A DNA stretch of 37,784 nucleotides, taken from contig QYQM01000088.1 in assembly GCA_007280905.1 (NCBI GenBank), forward strand, positions 1 to 37,784, read 5' to 3'. The notes under the pieces are model-generated. The model saw nothing but the letters and a program-made list of their open reading frames with translations, searched no databases and had not been told where the DNA came from. Both the position numbers and the translations under genes were made by a program. Shown piece after piece: positions 15,735 to 24,097 of this stretch. Numbering within the stretch: the stretch's first letter is position 1; the number at the start of each line of letters is the position of its first letter. The DNA is from Porphyromonadaceae bacterium. GTDB lineage: Bacteria > Bacteroidota > Bacteroidia > Bacteroidales > UBA12481.

Positions 15735-17761
15735 TTGATAACCTGGGGATAAAAAATCGCGATACCGCGGACTGGATGTTGCAATATAAACAAGGCTATT
15801 TTGTGGATTGGAGAATTTGCGACCGGTTGAAGAAGACCTTGTTCGACCGATGGGATTTTCTTCTCGATATCAACAAACCCGATCAGCCTAAACTCGTTGA
15901 AGGAAAGGCTATTCTGGAAGGATTGAAAATAGCCGCAGGCCGTCCTTTCAGCGTTGTTCCGTTTTTTGATCCCGGGCTATGGGGAGGGCAGTGGATGAAA
16001 GGGGTTTGCAACTTAGATCCTTCTGCTCCAAATTATGCCTGGTGCTTCAACTGCGTGCCTGAAGAGAACAGCCTGTTGCTGAAGTTTGGCAATGATGTGA
16101 TCGAAATACCTTCGATTAATCTGGTATTCCGCCACCCACGCGAATTACTGGGCGATGCGGTTCACGAGCGCTTTGGCGATGAATTTCTCGACGTTGTCCG
16201 CGGATATAAAGACAAAGATTTCCCTTTGGATTTCTTAGTTCTTGATATGGGATGGCATACCCGTGACGATGCAGTGTCAGGAATGGGAATCATAAACAGG
16301 TTGTATTGGACAGGATACTCCTGGAATAAGAAATTAATTCCGGATCCGGCTTATCTGATTAAAAAATTACACGACGACGGTTTGGCGGTTACGCTTAACG
16401 ATCATCCGCACGATGGAATCCGCCGTCATGAAACAGCCTATCCTGATTTCATGAGAGCTATGGGTGAAGATCCTGCTACCGGAAAAGATATTGTTTTCAA
16501 TGCCGGGAGCAAAAAATACATGGATAACTTTTTTAAATACGCGCACGGACCACATGATTCTATCGGAGTCGATTTCTGGTGGCTTGATTGGCAGCAAGAT
16601 TATCTGATACCTTCTGTTGAGGGGTTTCCTGGAGTGAAACATCTTCAGTGGCTGAATGAACTGTACTATCAGAATTCCTGCCGCAACGGCAAGCGTGGCC
16701 TGATTCTTAGCAGATACTCAGGGTGGGGAGGACATCGTTATCCGATCTATTTCAGTGGTGATGCCACCGGTAATTGGGATGTTCTGAAATTTGAGATTGA
16801 TTTTACGACTTCCAGCAGCAATCAGGGTTGTTTTTACTGGTCGCATGAGATTGGTGGATTTTACAGCAATCGCAACAACGAACTTTATGTTTGCTGGAGC
16901 CAGTTCGCTTTGACAACGAGTACCATGCGTGTCCATTCTTCAAAAGATCCAAATACAGATAAGCGTCCTTGGTTATGGGGTGAGCAGGCAGAAAAAGCGT
17001 TAAGGAAAGTTTATCATTTGCGCTCTCAGTTGATGCCCTATACTTATACGTCGGCCTGGCAGCTTTACGATAAAACCTTGCCTTTAAACAGGGGTATGTA
17101 TTTGGAATACCCTGAAGTAGAAGAGGCTTTCCACCAGCCTCAGCAATATATGTTTGGCGATTTATTGCTGGCTGCTCCGATATCCTCACCCGGTAAAGGA
17201 GAAAACCTGATAGCTTCTCAAAAAGTATGGTTCCCGGCCGGAGAAAAATGGTATGACCTGTTCAATCATAAAGCCTATCCTGGGGGAGGAGTGATCGAAA
17301 CCGAGGCCGATATATACAATACACCTTTATTTGTTAAGGGAGGTGCTCCATTACCATTACAGCCTTATTCTCAGCGGCCTGCAACAGAGGTGTTGGATAC
17401 ACTCATTGTGCGATGCTATCCAGGTATCCCCGGAGAGACTCGTTCCTATTCATTATATGAGGATGATGGTATTTCTCCGGATTTTGAGAAAGGATATTCG
17501 GCCATTGCGCCCATGTCATATACCGAGCTTGAAAATGGCGGGAAATTAATTATTGCTCCATTTCAGGGTCAAGGGTTTCCTAGTCAGGTTATGAACAGAT
17601 GCTATCGTATTGAGTTACCCGTGGCACAGCTAAAAAGTGTGACCATAAACGGTAAGAAAGTGCGAATACTGTATGATGATGAGGTTAAATTAAGTTATGT
17701 GTTAACCACCCTTTTACCTGTTACCAGAGAAATTCTAGTACAGACAACGAACAATAAATGA
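15653..17761 (+). CDS. Chimera: mannose-6-phosphate isomerase piece fused in frame to GH31 catalytic domain
   Basis: The 702-codon frame (TTG 15653 or ATG 15692) has two unrelated parts. Residues 1 to about 177 match the middle of the long class I mannose-6-phosphate isomerase-like proteins (LLVYADMARWEIQLRMR; GYFVDWRICDRLKK; WGGQWMKGVCNLDPSAPNYA; EIPSINLVFRHPRELLG) and stop before the metal-binding QVHP region. From about 178 (LDVVRGYKDKDFPLD) it is a GH31 catalytic barrel with nucleophile Asp312 (VDFWWLDWQQD), acid/base Asp370 (YFSGDATGNW), and C-terminal beta domains to the stop. The GH31 N-terminal beta-sandwich and any signal peptide are missing. The join at about 16187 is in frame. It is probably a deletion product; whether it makes a stable protein is unknown. 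Confidence 0.85.
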   Translation: MLCPKPDLLVYADMARWEIQLRMRLHLIDNLGIKNRDTADWMLQYKQGYFVDWRICDRLKKTLFDRWDFLLDINKPDQPKLVEGKAILEGLKIAAGRPFSVVPFFDPGLWGGQWMKGVCNLDPSAPNYAWCFNCVPEENSLLLKFGNDVIEIPSINLVFRHPRELLGDAVHERFGDEFLDVVRGYKDKDFPLDFLVLDMGWHTRDDAVSGMGIINRLYWTGYSWNKKLIPDPAYLIKKLHDDGLAVTLNDHPHDGIRRHETAYPDFMRAMGEDPATGKDIVFNAGSKKYMDNFFKYAHGPHDSIGVDFWWLDWQQDYLIPSVEGFPGVKHLQWLNELYYQNSCRNGKRGLILSRYSGWGGHRYPIYFSGDATGNWDVLKFEIDFTTSSSNQGCFYWSHEIGGFYSNRNNELYVCWSQFALTTSTMRVHSSKDPNTDKRPWLWGEQAEKALRKVYHLRSQLMPYTYTSAWQLYDKTLPLNRGMYLEYPEVEEAFHQPQQYMFGDLLLAAPISSPGKGENLIASQKVWFPAGEKWYDLFNHKAYPGGGVIETEADIYNTPLFVKGGAPLPLQPYSQRPATEVLDTLIVRCYPGIPGETRSYSLYEDDGISPDFEKGYSAIAPMSYTELENGGKLIIAPFQGQGFPSQVMNRCYRIELPVAQLKSVTINGKKVRILYDDEVKLSYVLTTLLPVTREILVQTTNNK

Positions 17762-17792
17762 TCTGTCAAACAAACTTTTATTAATTGGAACG

Positions 17793-19355
17793 ATGAAAAA
17801 GATTCTATCGTTGTGGACCGCCGGGCTGTTTTGCAGCTTATTGAGTGCGCAAGTACCATTGGATATGGTAAAACAGACAGAGTATGTGGCTAAAAATCCA
17901 TTTAAAACCTCCACTTATAAACAGAGTCCTCTTCCGATCTTTTCTCAAACGAAAGATCTCTTACCGCAGCCGATATTCGATGAGGACAAAGGTTACCTGG
18001 ATATGTATTGGAAAACATGGGAATTGGCTTTCGGACGATTCAGGCAACCAGCACCAGGATCTCCCTTTGTTTCAAACTACATTGATGAGGCCTTTAACGA
18101 AGCACTATTTTTGTGGGATACCGGGTTTATGACCATGTTCTGTAATTACGCATACCGGTATGTTCCCGGTATACAGTCACTTGACAATTTTTACTACTCT
18201 CAAATGGCTGATGGTGAGATTGTTCGCGAGATAGACGAAATCACCGGACAACCACGATCGAAATGGGCCGCTCCCGGAACGGCAGCCAGTTTGAACCACC
18301 CGATACTGGCCTGGGCGGAGCTGGAGAGTTTCAGAATTACCAATGATATTGAGCGTTTAAAGAAAATTTACTATCCGTTGGTTGCCTATTATTATGCTTA
18401 CAATAAGATCAAAGATCCTATCAGTGGTTTATATTACGGATCGTGGGCCAGCATGGATAATTCACCCCGCCTCCCGGGCATGCTGTGCAGCATTGACACC
18501 AGCTCCGAAGTGGTACTTTTTGCCCGATGTTTAGCCTCTATCGCTAAAATAACAGGATTGGATGAGGATAGCAAAAAATTCAATGCAGATGCAGACCAGC
18601 TGACCTCACTCATTAATGGTAAGCTCTGGAACGATAAAACCGGTTTCTATTACGACTTGAATGACAAGGAGCAAATACATAATGTCAAGACGATAGCAGG
18701 TTACTGGACTCTTGTGGCAGGTATTGCAAACAAGGCCCAGGCCGGCAGGCTTGCAACAGAGTTGAAAGACACTGCTGAATTCAAACGTACCCATATGGTT
18801 CCGACTGTGCCTGCCAGCGAGCCCGAATTTGATCCCCGCGGGTCCTACTGGAGGGGGGGAGTTTGGACCCCAACCAATATAATGGTGATAGAGGGCCTGA
18901 AAAAGTATGGTTATGACCAATTGGCCAGCGAGATAGCATTAAACCACCTTGAGAATGTGTACAAAATCTTCAAAAAAACCGGGACAGTCTGGGAGTTTTA
19001 TCAGCCGGACTTTGTTGAAATCGGTTTCTCGGAGGGGCATAAAACCAGGGCCGACTTTACCGGATGGTCCGCTTGTGCACCGATAAAACTGTTTATCGAG
19101 CATAAGATAGGCGTCAATATTGATGCACCCAACAATATGCTGGTGTGGAACATTGCCAGTAATGACAATGTTGGTATCAATAAATTGGCCTTTGGCAGCA
19201 ATACTGTTGACATTATTTGCCATAAACCTGTGGGTAAAAGTGGTAAAAGAGCTGTGGTAATTACTGCTCAGTTTCCCTATACTCTGATCATCCATTACCA
19301 CAACCGTACCATTACCAAAAAAATTAAACAAGGGGTCACAAACTTTACAATTTAA
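17793..19355 (+). CDS. GH63/MGH1-like glycoside hydrolase, secreted
   Basis: The 520-residue protein has a signal peptide (MKKILSLWTAGLFCSLLSAQ) and an (alpha/alpha)6 toroid of the mannosylglycerate-hydrolase/GH63-like group: ALFLWDTGFMTMF with Asp109, the SWASMDNSPRLPG block, FDPRGSYWRGGVWTPTNIM, and KKTGTVWEFYQPD with a candidate second carboxylate. The length is normal and the frame is intact. It starts 31 bases after the chimeric GH31 gene and ends 4 bases before the next gene, so it was probably part of one operon of hydrolases. It should act on alpha-linked glycosides outside the cytoplasm; the substrate is unknown. Confidence 0.85.
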   Translation: MKKILSLWTAGLFCSLLSAQVPLDMVKQTEYVAKNPFKTSTYKQSPLPIFSQTKDLLPQPIFDEDKGYLDMYWKTWELAFGRFRQPAPGSPFVSNYIDEAFNEALFLWDTGFMTMFCNYAYRYVPGIQSLDNFYYSQMADGEIVREIDEITGQPRSKWAAPGTAASLNHPILAWAELESFRITNDIERLKKIYYPLVAYYYAYNKIKDPISGLYYGSWASMDNSPRLPGMLCSIDTSSEVVLFARCLASIAKITGLDEDSKKFNADADQLTSLINGKLWNDKTGFYYDLNDKEQIHNVKTIAGYWTLVAGIANKAQAGRLATELKDTAEFKRTHMVPTVPASEPEFDPRGSYWRGGVWTPTNIMVIEGLKKYGYDQLASEIALNHLENVYKIFKKTGTVWEFYQPDFVEIGFSEGHKTRADFTGWSACAPIKLFIEHKIGVNIDAPNNMLVWNIASNDNVGINKLAFGSNTVDIICHKPVGKSGKRAVVITAQFPYTLIIHYHNRTITKKIKQGVTNFTI

Positions 19356-19359
19356 AAAA

Positions 19360-20016
19360 ATGAAAAATCAGTTTGTAAAAACGATTTCCATTGCTCTGTT
19401 CCTTGGAACAGCTGTATTTGCTCAGAAAACCGCTACTCCTTTGGCACAGAGCAAAGTGGATTTCCAGTTCTCGCCGCCTGAATGGCAAACGGCCATCTGC
19501 CTGCCGGATGACCCCCACAAGTCGCTGGTGGCCCGGGATGCGATGACATCATTCTCGTACAGGTAAAAAATCCGGGTACGCAGGCACGAACTTTTCACCC
19601 GCAGCTGATTGTAAACACCGTATTGCCATTGACTTTTCGCGTTGATAAGCAGAAAGCGGTGGTCAACAATCTGGAGACTGTAACGACCTCCTTAAAGATG
19701 ATCGGCATCACAGAGGAAACTGAAGCACAGCGAAAGATCCAACTGGAACCCCTCACCGTTCCTGCCAACCGAGTGGACCAAGCCTGGCATGGTCACAAAA
19801 CTGAACGGAATAGCAACGCCCTTCGGCGCACTCACGATGGAACTGAAAATCTCCGACGATGGCCGAAGTGCCAAACTGCGTGTTGAGCCGCTGTCCGATT
19901 CATCGTGCAAAAATATCATCGTACACCTCAACGGCTGGACGAAGGACGTAGGTGAAAAAGTGATCAAACTGAATCCCCGGAAGCATAATGAATTCACCAT
20001 TCCAATCAAACTTTGA
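19360..20016 (+). pseudogene. Secreted carbohydrate-locus protein, shredded (several frames)
   Basis: The gene starts normally with a signal peptide (ATG 19360, ISIALFLGTAVFAQ) and FQFSPPEWQTAICLPDDPHK, then loses its frame at about 19545. Coding continues in a second frame (DDIILVQVKNPGTQARTFHP to IQLEPLTVPANRVD) and, from about 19785, in a third (LNGIATPFGALTMELKISDD, ending LNPRKHNEFTIPIKL at 20016). The start and end look genuine but only about 220 codons remain of what is probably a much larger protein, so internal deletions are likely. The N-terminal motif recalls DUF4450-type glycosidase-associated proteins, but I am not sure. Confidence 0.7.
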
Positions 20017-20051
20017 TAGGAAATGGAAAAGTATCTTTTTTATAAAAAGCC

Positions 20052-20081
20052 TTGCAGGCTTCCAAAAAGGGTATATCTTTG
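20052..20081 (+). promoter_or_regulatory. Bacteroidetes-type promoter of tRNA-Val
   Basis: TTG at 20052-20054 and TATCTTTG at 20074-20081 (consensus TAnnTTTG), spaced by 19 bases, lie just upstream of the tRNA gene; predicted transcription start near 20088. Confidence 0.7.
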
Positions 20082-20091
20082 CACCGCTTTC

Positions 20092-20166
20092 GGGTGCTTA
20101 GCTCAGCTGGTTCAGAGCATCTGCCTTACAAGCAGAGGGTCACTGGTTCGAATCCAGTAGCGCCCA
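20092..20166 (+). tRNA. tRNA-Val (anticodon TAC)
   Basis: A complete cloverleaf is visible. The acceptor stem GGGTGCT pairs with AGCGCCC, with one T-G pair. The D arm is GCTC...GAGC. The anticodon stem TCTGC/GCAGA encloses loop CTTACAA, giving anticodon TAC. The T arm is CTGGT-TCGAATC-style with loop sequence TTCGAATC, followed by discriminator A20166. No CCA is encoded after it (CCCT follows). It has its own promoter and terminator. Confidence 0.95.
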
Positions 20167-20179
20167 CCCTGGAAATCAA

Positions 20180-20213
20180 GCGGTTACTTCTCAAAAAGAA
20201 GTAACCGCTTTTC
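20180..20213 (+). terminator. Rho-independent terminator after tRNA-Val
   Basis: GCGGTTACTTCT (20180-20191) and AGAAGTAACCGC (20197-20208) form a perfect 12-bp stem with loop CAAAA, followed by TTTTC. Confidence 0.88.
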
Positions 20214-20214
20214 T

Positions 20215-20237
20215 TTTCGATACACATTTCGATACAC
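20215..20237. repeat. Tandem TTTCGATACAC repeat
   Basis: Two exact copies of TTTCGATACAC (20215-20225 and 20227-20237) with a 12-base period follow the tRNA terminator. Placement 3' of a tRNA is where integrase core or arm sites of integrative elements sit, but no integrase gene is nearby. The role is undetermined. Confidence 0.5.
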
Positions 20238-20339
20238 GCCCGGAAAAGATTGGGAATCAATATCCGCCAGTAATACTTGAATATAGAAACCTAACTGATT
20301 GTCAATTAATTTTAAAAAAACATCTGGTAATCAATTATT

Positions 20340-22049
20340 CTACCGAATAACCTTCATTGTCAGCACTTTATCCCCACAGGTGATCCTGGCAAAATACAAT
20401 CCGGGAATCAAGGTACTGGTATCTATGGTATAAGGACTGGTTGTCATAATTTTATGCAGGTATAACTGTCCTGTACTTGTTAATAGGTCAATCATGGCGG
20501 AATCTGATCCGATTCTCGGGAATTCGATGGTTAAGGTCTCTTTAAACGGATTTGGATAAATATTCACTTCCTGACTGTCGCCGGATGTAATATTATCGAT
20601 ACCTGTTGCTGTTCCGGTGACGAGGTATTGTCCCATCATGCCATCGTCCTCATGCGAGAGCATGTGACAATGAAACATATATGGTGTCTGAGGATCAAAG
20701 AAATCATCGAATCTCATAAGCAACCTCACGGTTTGCATGGCTGGCACTAATACAACATCCTTACGCCCCTGCAGGGATTTAGCCGGTTGATTGCCTCCGA
20801 TATCCAGGATATAAAATTGTAATCCGTGAACATGAAATGGATGTGCGATGGCGGTCTGGTTCGAAATCTGCCAGATTTCAGTGGCACCCATTTTAGCTGA
20901 AAAATCGACTCTGTCCATCGAAAATGATTGGCCATTGATCAGGAATGGACCACTCAGGCTGCCCATTCCCATCCCACTGGCCGACAAAGTTAAAGTCCGG
21001 GTTACTGAGGATTGGGATAATTCGGGTTTTCGAAGATTGATAAGATTGGCAGGGATTGTTGTAACCGGTTGTTGAGTTTGTGCTTTGACTATCAAATGAA
21101 TCAGCCTGAAGTTTTTACCATTAAGGATATTTGAAGAATAACCTGCAATAGTGCCCATTCCCATGGATCCGGGATTGGCGGCACCATAAATTCCATTGGG
21201 TAATTCCGATCCAAAAGAATAGAAATCAATGGATTGATCTTTCAATCCGGTGAGATTAACCAATAATTCAGCCCTTTCCCCCGGTGCGAGCATCAATCGG
21301 GTTAGGTTAACCGGTGTCTCCAGTAAACCACCATCGGAACCGATCTGAAAAAAGGGATGATTCCCCTGAAATCCAAGATTATAAACGCGATTGGTGGAAC
21401 CGTTCAAAACACGCAACCGGACTACCTGAGCGGGCACTTCCAGGCTGGGATCAATGGTCCCGTTAATCAGGATGGTATGATCTTCGGCAGTAATGGTTAC
21501 AAATTGGTTCCCTGAATCGAAGGCACGGGATTGTATTACAACCGGAAAATCATCTAAGCCGTAATCCCGGGGTAGAATCAAAGCTGATTCTTCAGGATCT
21601 CTTATAATGATTATCCCGGCAGCTCCCTTTGTTACCTGTTCTGCGGTTTTGCCATGAAGATGGGGGTGATACCAATAGGTGCCTGCCTGGTCAAGAACCT
21701 TGATCCGGGGCGACCAAACGGTATGGGCTTCAATGACATTATGCGGACTACCGTCAGATTTAGCCGGAACATGTAATCCATGCCAATGCATGGTAGTGGG
21801 TTCGTCCAAGTCATTAAATACCGAGAACTGTACGGAGTCCCCCTTATTAAGAAGGATTGTCGGACCAAGCAGATTTCCATTGATGCCGATGGTTGCCGTT
21901 GCGTTGCCTGATAAGAATTGAATCGAGCCATTTCTTAAATGCAGGTTAAAAGTGCTTCCTTCCAGCGTGTGAGGTATTGCCAAAGGCTTTTGGCTGTATC
22001 CAGCGTAAAAGATGAACAAAAATCCAAAGGCCAGGATGAAACTTTTCAT
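20340..22049 (-). CDS. Multicopper oxidase with type IX secretion sorting domain
   Basis: The 569-residue protein has a signal peptide (MKSFILAFGFLFIFYAGYSQ) and three cupredoxin domains. All copper motifs are present: H88-W-H90-G-L-H93, W-Y-H128-P-H130-L-H132-G, H403-PF-H406-V-H408-G, and H460-C461-H462-MLSH-EDDGMMG, which supplies the type 1 Cys and an axial Met. Residues from about 495 (IYPNPFKETLTIEF) to the end are a T9SS C-terminal sorting domain with the final KVIR. It should oxidise cuprous ion, phenols or similar donors with O2 at the surface or outside the cell. A small lipoprotein gene ends 20 bases upstream, probably the same transcript. Copper detoxification is the best guess from the neighbouring metal genes. 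Confidence 0.93.
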   Translation of the reverse strand: MKSFILAFGFLFIFYAGYSQKPLAIPHTLEGSTFNLHLRNGSIQFLSGNATATIGINGNLLGPTILLNKGDSVQFSVFNDLDEPTTMHWHGLHVPAKSDGSPHNVIEAHTVWSPRIKVLDQAGTYWYHPHLHGKTAEQVTKGAAGIIIIRDPEESALILPRDYGLDDFPVVIQSRAFDSGNQFVTITAEDHTILINGTIDPSLEVPAQVVRLRVLNGSTNRVYNLGFQGNHPFFQIGSDGGLLETPVNLTRLMLAPGERAELLVNLTGLKDQSIDFYSFGSELPNGIYGAANPGSMGMGTIAGYSSNILNGKNFRLIHLIVKAQTQQPVTTIPANLINLRKPELSQSSVTRTLTLSASGMGMGSLSGPFLINGQSFSMDRVDFSAKMGATEIWQISNQTAIAHPFHVHGLQFYILDIGGNQPAKSLQGRKDVVLVPAMQTVRLLMRFDDFFDPQTPYMFHCHMLSHEDDGMMGQYLVTGTATGIDNITSGDSQEVNIYPNPFKETLTIEFPRIGSDSAMIDLLTSTGQLYLHKIMTTSPYTIDTSTLIPGLYFARITCGDKVLTMKVIR

Positions 22050-22069
22050 AACTGCTGGATATCAGCTAT

Positions 22070-22504
22070 TTATTTTACTTTGTAATGCATGATCATCTTG
22101 TCAGAACCATCCATGTGCCAAAACCAAAGTTCCGTAGCAGTTAACTTGGTTATGGTATTTAAATCAGAACTGGTAGCATCAATGCCGTAAACCTTAAATT
22201 GGGTTTCATTCGCTTGAAATTGCCACATGCCCGTTGCAGGATTCAAACCCATATTGTCAGTGAACGTTAGTGTTCCATCTCCCTTCAAAGTCATTTGGTA
22301 TTCGCTTCCTTCATCTGTCAGAATTTCCGCTGCAGTCAAATCCATTCCAGCCATATTCACCGATTCAATGACCCAAGTCTTACTGGTTATTAAAGCTGTT
22401 TTACTGGTGTCATCCTTACTACAGTAAGCAATTGTAAACACAACAGACAATACTATAACTGCTCCAATTAATTTTGATCCAAAATATTTCATTTTGATGT
22501 TCAT
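22070..22504 (-). CDS. Small lipocalin-like lipoprotein
   Basis: A 144-residue protein with a lipoprotein signal ending in AYCSKDD and a beta-rich mature part with alternating strands (SEYQMTLKGDGTLTFTDN; GMWQFQANETQFKVYGI; LTATELWFWHMDGSDKMIMHY), as in lipocalin-like or DUF4923-type Bacteroidetes lipoproteins. ATG 22504 or 22492 may start it. The late W-x-W-H-M-D-x-S-D-K-M-I-M segment is rich in Met and His and could contact copper, which is inference. It is upstream of the multicopper oxidase in the same direction, 20 bases apart. Confidence 0.7.
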   Translation of the reverse strand: MNIKMKYFGSKLIGAVIVLSVVFTIAYCSKDDTSKTALITSKTWVIESVNMAGMDLTAAEILTDEGSEYQMTLKGDGTLTFTDNMGLNPATGMWQFQANETQFKVYGIDATSSDLNTITKLTATELWFWHMDGSDKMIMHYKVK

Positions 22505-22579
22505 TAAGTTTAAAATTATGAATCATGGTTATTTACCATAAGGCTTTAACAAGCGAAATGGGGAATAGTTTATACCGGT

Positions 22580-22901
22580 AACTGAAGGTGGCTTACAGCT
22601 CTTTTCACCTTTTGATGGACTCTGTCAGCCTGCTCTGGATGCTGTACCGGAACATATCGATATTAAGGAGGTTAAAACCTACCTTGAAAGTTTGCCGGAA
22701 GTTACGGGTGTGCATGATTTGCACATCTGGGCCTTGGGGACGACTGATGCAGCCATTACTGTGCATTTGTTAAGGAACGACCAGACCGATGTTAACTTCA
22801 TAAAGACCATCCAGCAGGGGCTGACTAGTCGCTTCAGTATCGGCCATGCCACTATCCAGGTTGAATTCGGGAGTAGCGAGGAATGCGGAATTGAATTTTA
22901 A
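22580..22901 (+). pseudogene. Cation diffusion facilitator (CzcD-like), C-terminal remnant
   Basis: The last quarter of a CDF metal exporter is readable in two frames. The first gives FHLLMDSVSL, the end of the last helix. After a shift near 22640 the second gives ALDAVPEHIDIKEVKTYLES, PEVTGVHDLHIWALGTT and the regulatory cytoplasmic domain to EECGIEF at 22901. The transmembrane part with the metal site is absent, and no start codon precedes it. Full proteins have about 300 residues. It converges with the DUF302 gene. Confidence 0.85.
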
Positions 22902-22917
22902 CTCCTTGAGCTATCTG

Positions 22918-23328
22918 TCAAGCGTCTTTAATTCCGGCAAGTGATTCCATCATAATCTTGAGCTTTTTGAAAAGGCTGGATGCTTCGGCAAACAATACCT
23001 TATCTTTCCTGACCGCTTTCAGCATAATTCCCATGTTCATCGTCGAGATAACTGTTTTGCCATGCTCTTCATGCAAAGCCAGGGTACACGGCATGAAAAT
23101 CGAGAATTCGGGATTCGAAGTAAGCATCATTGACGCTGTTTTTGCCTGGCAAATATCATAGACATAGGCTTTACGCTTAATCGGAAACCCTTTGGATTCA
23201 AGGATCTGGTGGTAATCATAGGATTGAAGGAGTGAGAAATTATGACTCTCGCATGCTGTTTCAACTTTAGATGCCACTTGGTCAATGGGAAGATCGCTCT
23301 CCAGTTTCACCGTTAACATTGCGATCAT
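22918..23328 (-). CDS. DUF302-domain protein
   Basis: The 136-residue protein fits DUF302: TVKLESDLPIDQVASKVETA at the start, the central block YDICQAKTASMMLTSNPEFS, FMPCTLALHEEHGKTVISTM and a helical C-terminus. DUF302 proteins are small soluble proteins without a settled biochemical role, often found near metal and sulfur stress genes. Cys residues in YDICQ and MPCTL are visible. It follows a 163-base gap after the DUF2798 gene and ends 16 bases from the CDF remnant on the other strand. Confidence 0.85.
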   Translation of the reverse strand: MIAMLTVKLESDLPIDQVASKVETACESHNFSLLQSYDYHQILESKGFPIKRKAYVYDICQAKTASMMLTSNPEFSIFMPCTLALHEEHGKTVISTMNMGIMLKAVRKDKVLFAEASSLFKKLKIMMESLAGIKDA

Positions 23329-23491
23329 CTTGCCCGCCGGCAGATTGATTGCACTATTTTATTAAACATTTGTTAAGGATTTGTAATTATAACGTAAAAC
23401 AACACCATGGTTAAAAAGTTATGACATTGACATATTTACCAATTCAACAATATCAATGTTGTTATCGGACAGGTTCAATACCAGGCTTTTG

Positions 23492-23716
23492 TTATTCAAC
23501 GTATTTGTCAATTACCTTTTTTATAACCGGCATGATTACCATGACTACTGGCAAAGCAACCACGAAGCTAAGGCCCCATGATTTCATCCATTTCCCAATG
23601 AATCCGTCATGATAGCCGAAATTGACTGATACAATGACAAATGTTACAACCAAGGTCATTACCAATACCATAATGGCCAAGGTAACTTTCATTTCATTTT
23701 TTCTTGCAATTCGCAT
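23492..23716 (-). CDS. DUF2798-type two-helix membrane protein
   Basis: A 74-residue protein with two transmembrane helices (VTLAIMVLVMTLVVTFVIV and SFVVALPVVMVIMPVI) and the family-like linker NFGYHDGFIGKWMKSWGLSF. Function unknown. It starts 13 bases after the DsrE-like gene, so it is probably the last gene of the ArsR-DsrE operon. Confidence 0.75.
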   Translation of the reverse strand: MRIARKNEMKVTLAIMVLVMTLVVTFVIVSVNFGYHDGFIGKWMKSWGLSFVVALPVVMVIMPVIKKVIDKYVE

Positions 23717-23729
23717 AAGTAGCTATATT

Positions 23730-24086
23730 TTAAAATGTTACCACTTTATCACTTTCAACCGTCCAACGTGTAAATTGGCTCATCGTGCTTAATTCAGCTC
23801 CTTCGATCAATGGAATTGATTTCAGACCCCGTGCTTCCGCACAACTTCCACACAATTTCACGAGTCCACCTTTTTGGATAATGGATTTTAGCATGCGCTC
23901 GATGCTGTAATATCCCTGTGGAGTATTTTGATTTGGGATTGCACAGGTAACTGCGTCTGCCATCAAAAAAATCCGAACTTCAGTTTGTTCATGTTCCTTC
24001 TGAAGCTGCATGGCCAATCTCATTGCATTATAGGCCTTTTCAGTACCATATGGGGCATCGTTTACCAGAATTAAGATACTATTCAT
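23730..24086 (-). CDS. Cytosolic DsrE/DsrF-like sulfur-relay protein
   Basis: Starting at ATG 24086 (MNSILILVNDAPYGTEKAYN) the protein has 118 residues and the DsrE fold pattern: first strand ILILVNDAPYG, AMRLAMQLQKEH, the strand RIFLMADAVTCAI and the cysteine block VKLCGSCAEARGL. The frame is open further upstream, but that part overlaps the preceding gene and is not family-like. The CxxC-type pair is the likely sulfur-carrying or redox site. It lies 11 bases downstream of a secreted relative. Confidence 0.85.
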   Translation of the reverse strand: MNSILILVNDAPYGTEKAYNAMRLAMQLQKEHEQTEVRIFLMADAVTCAIPNQNTPQGYYSIERMLKSIIQKGGLVKLCGSCAEARGLKSIPLIEGAELSTMSQFTRWTVESDKVVTF

Positions 24087-24097
24087 TTTCAACAGGA

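Noticed and set aside
20092-20240. Minus-strand peptide containing WIRTSDPLL-like sequence across the tRNA
   Set aside because: This is the well-known spurious translation antisense to a tRNA gene, not a protein.
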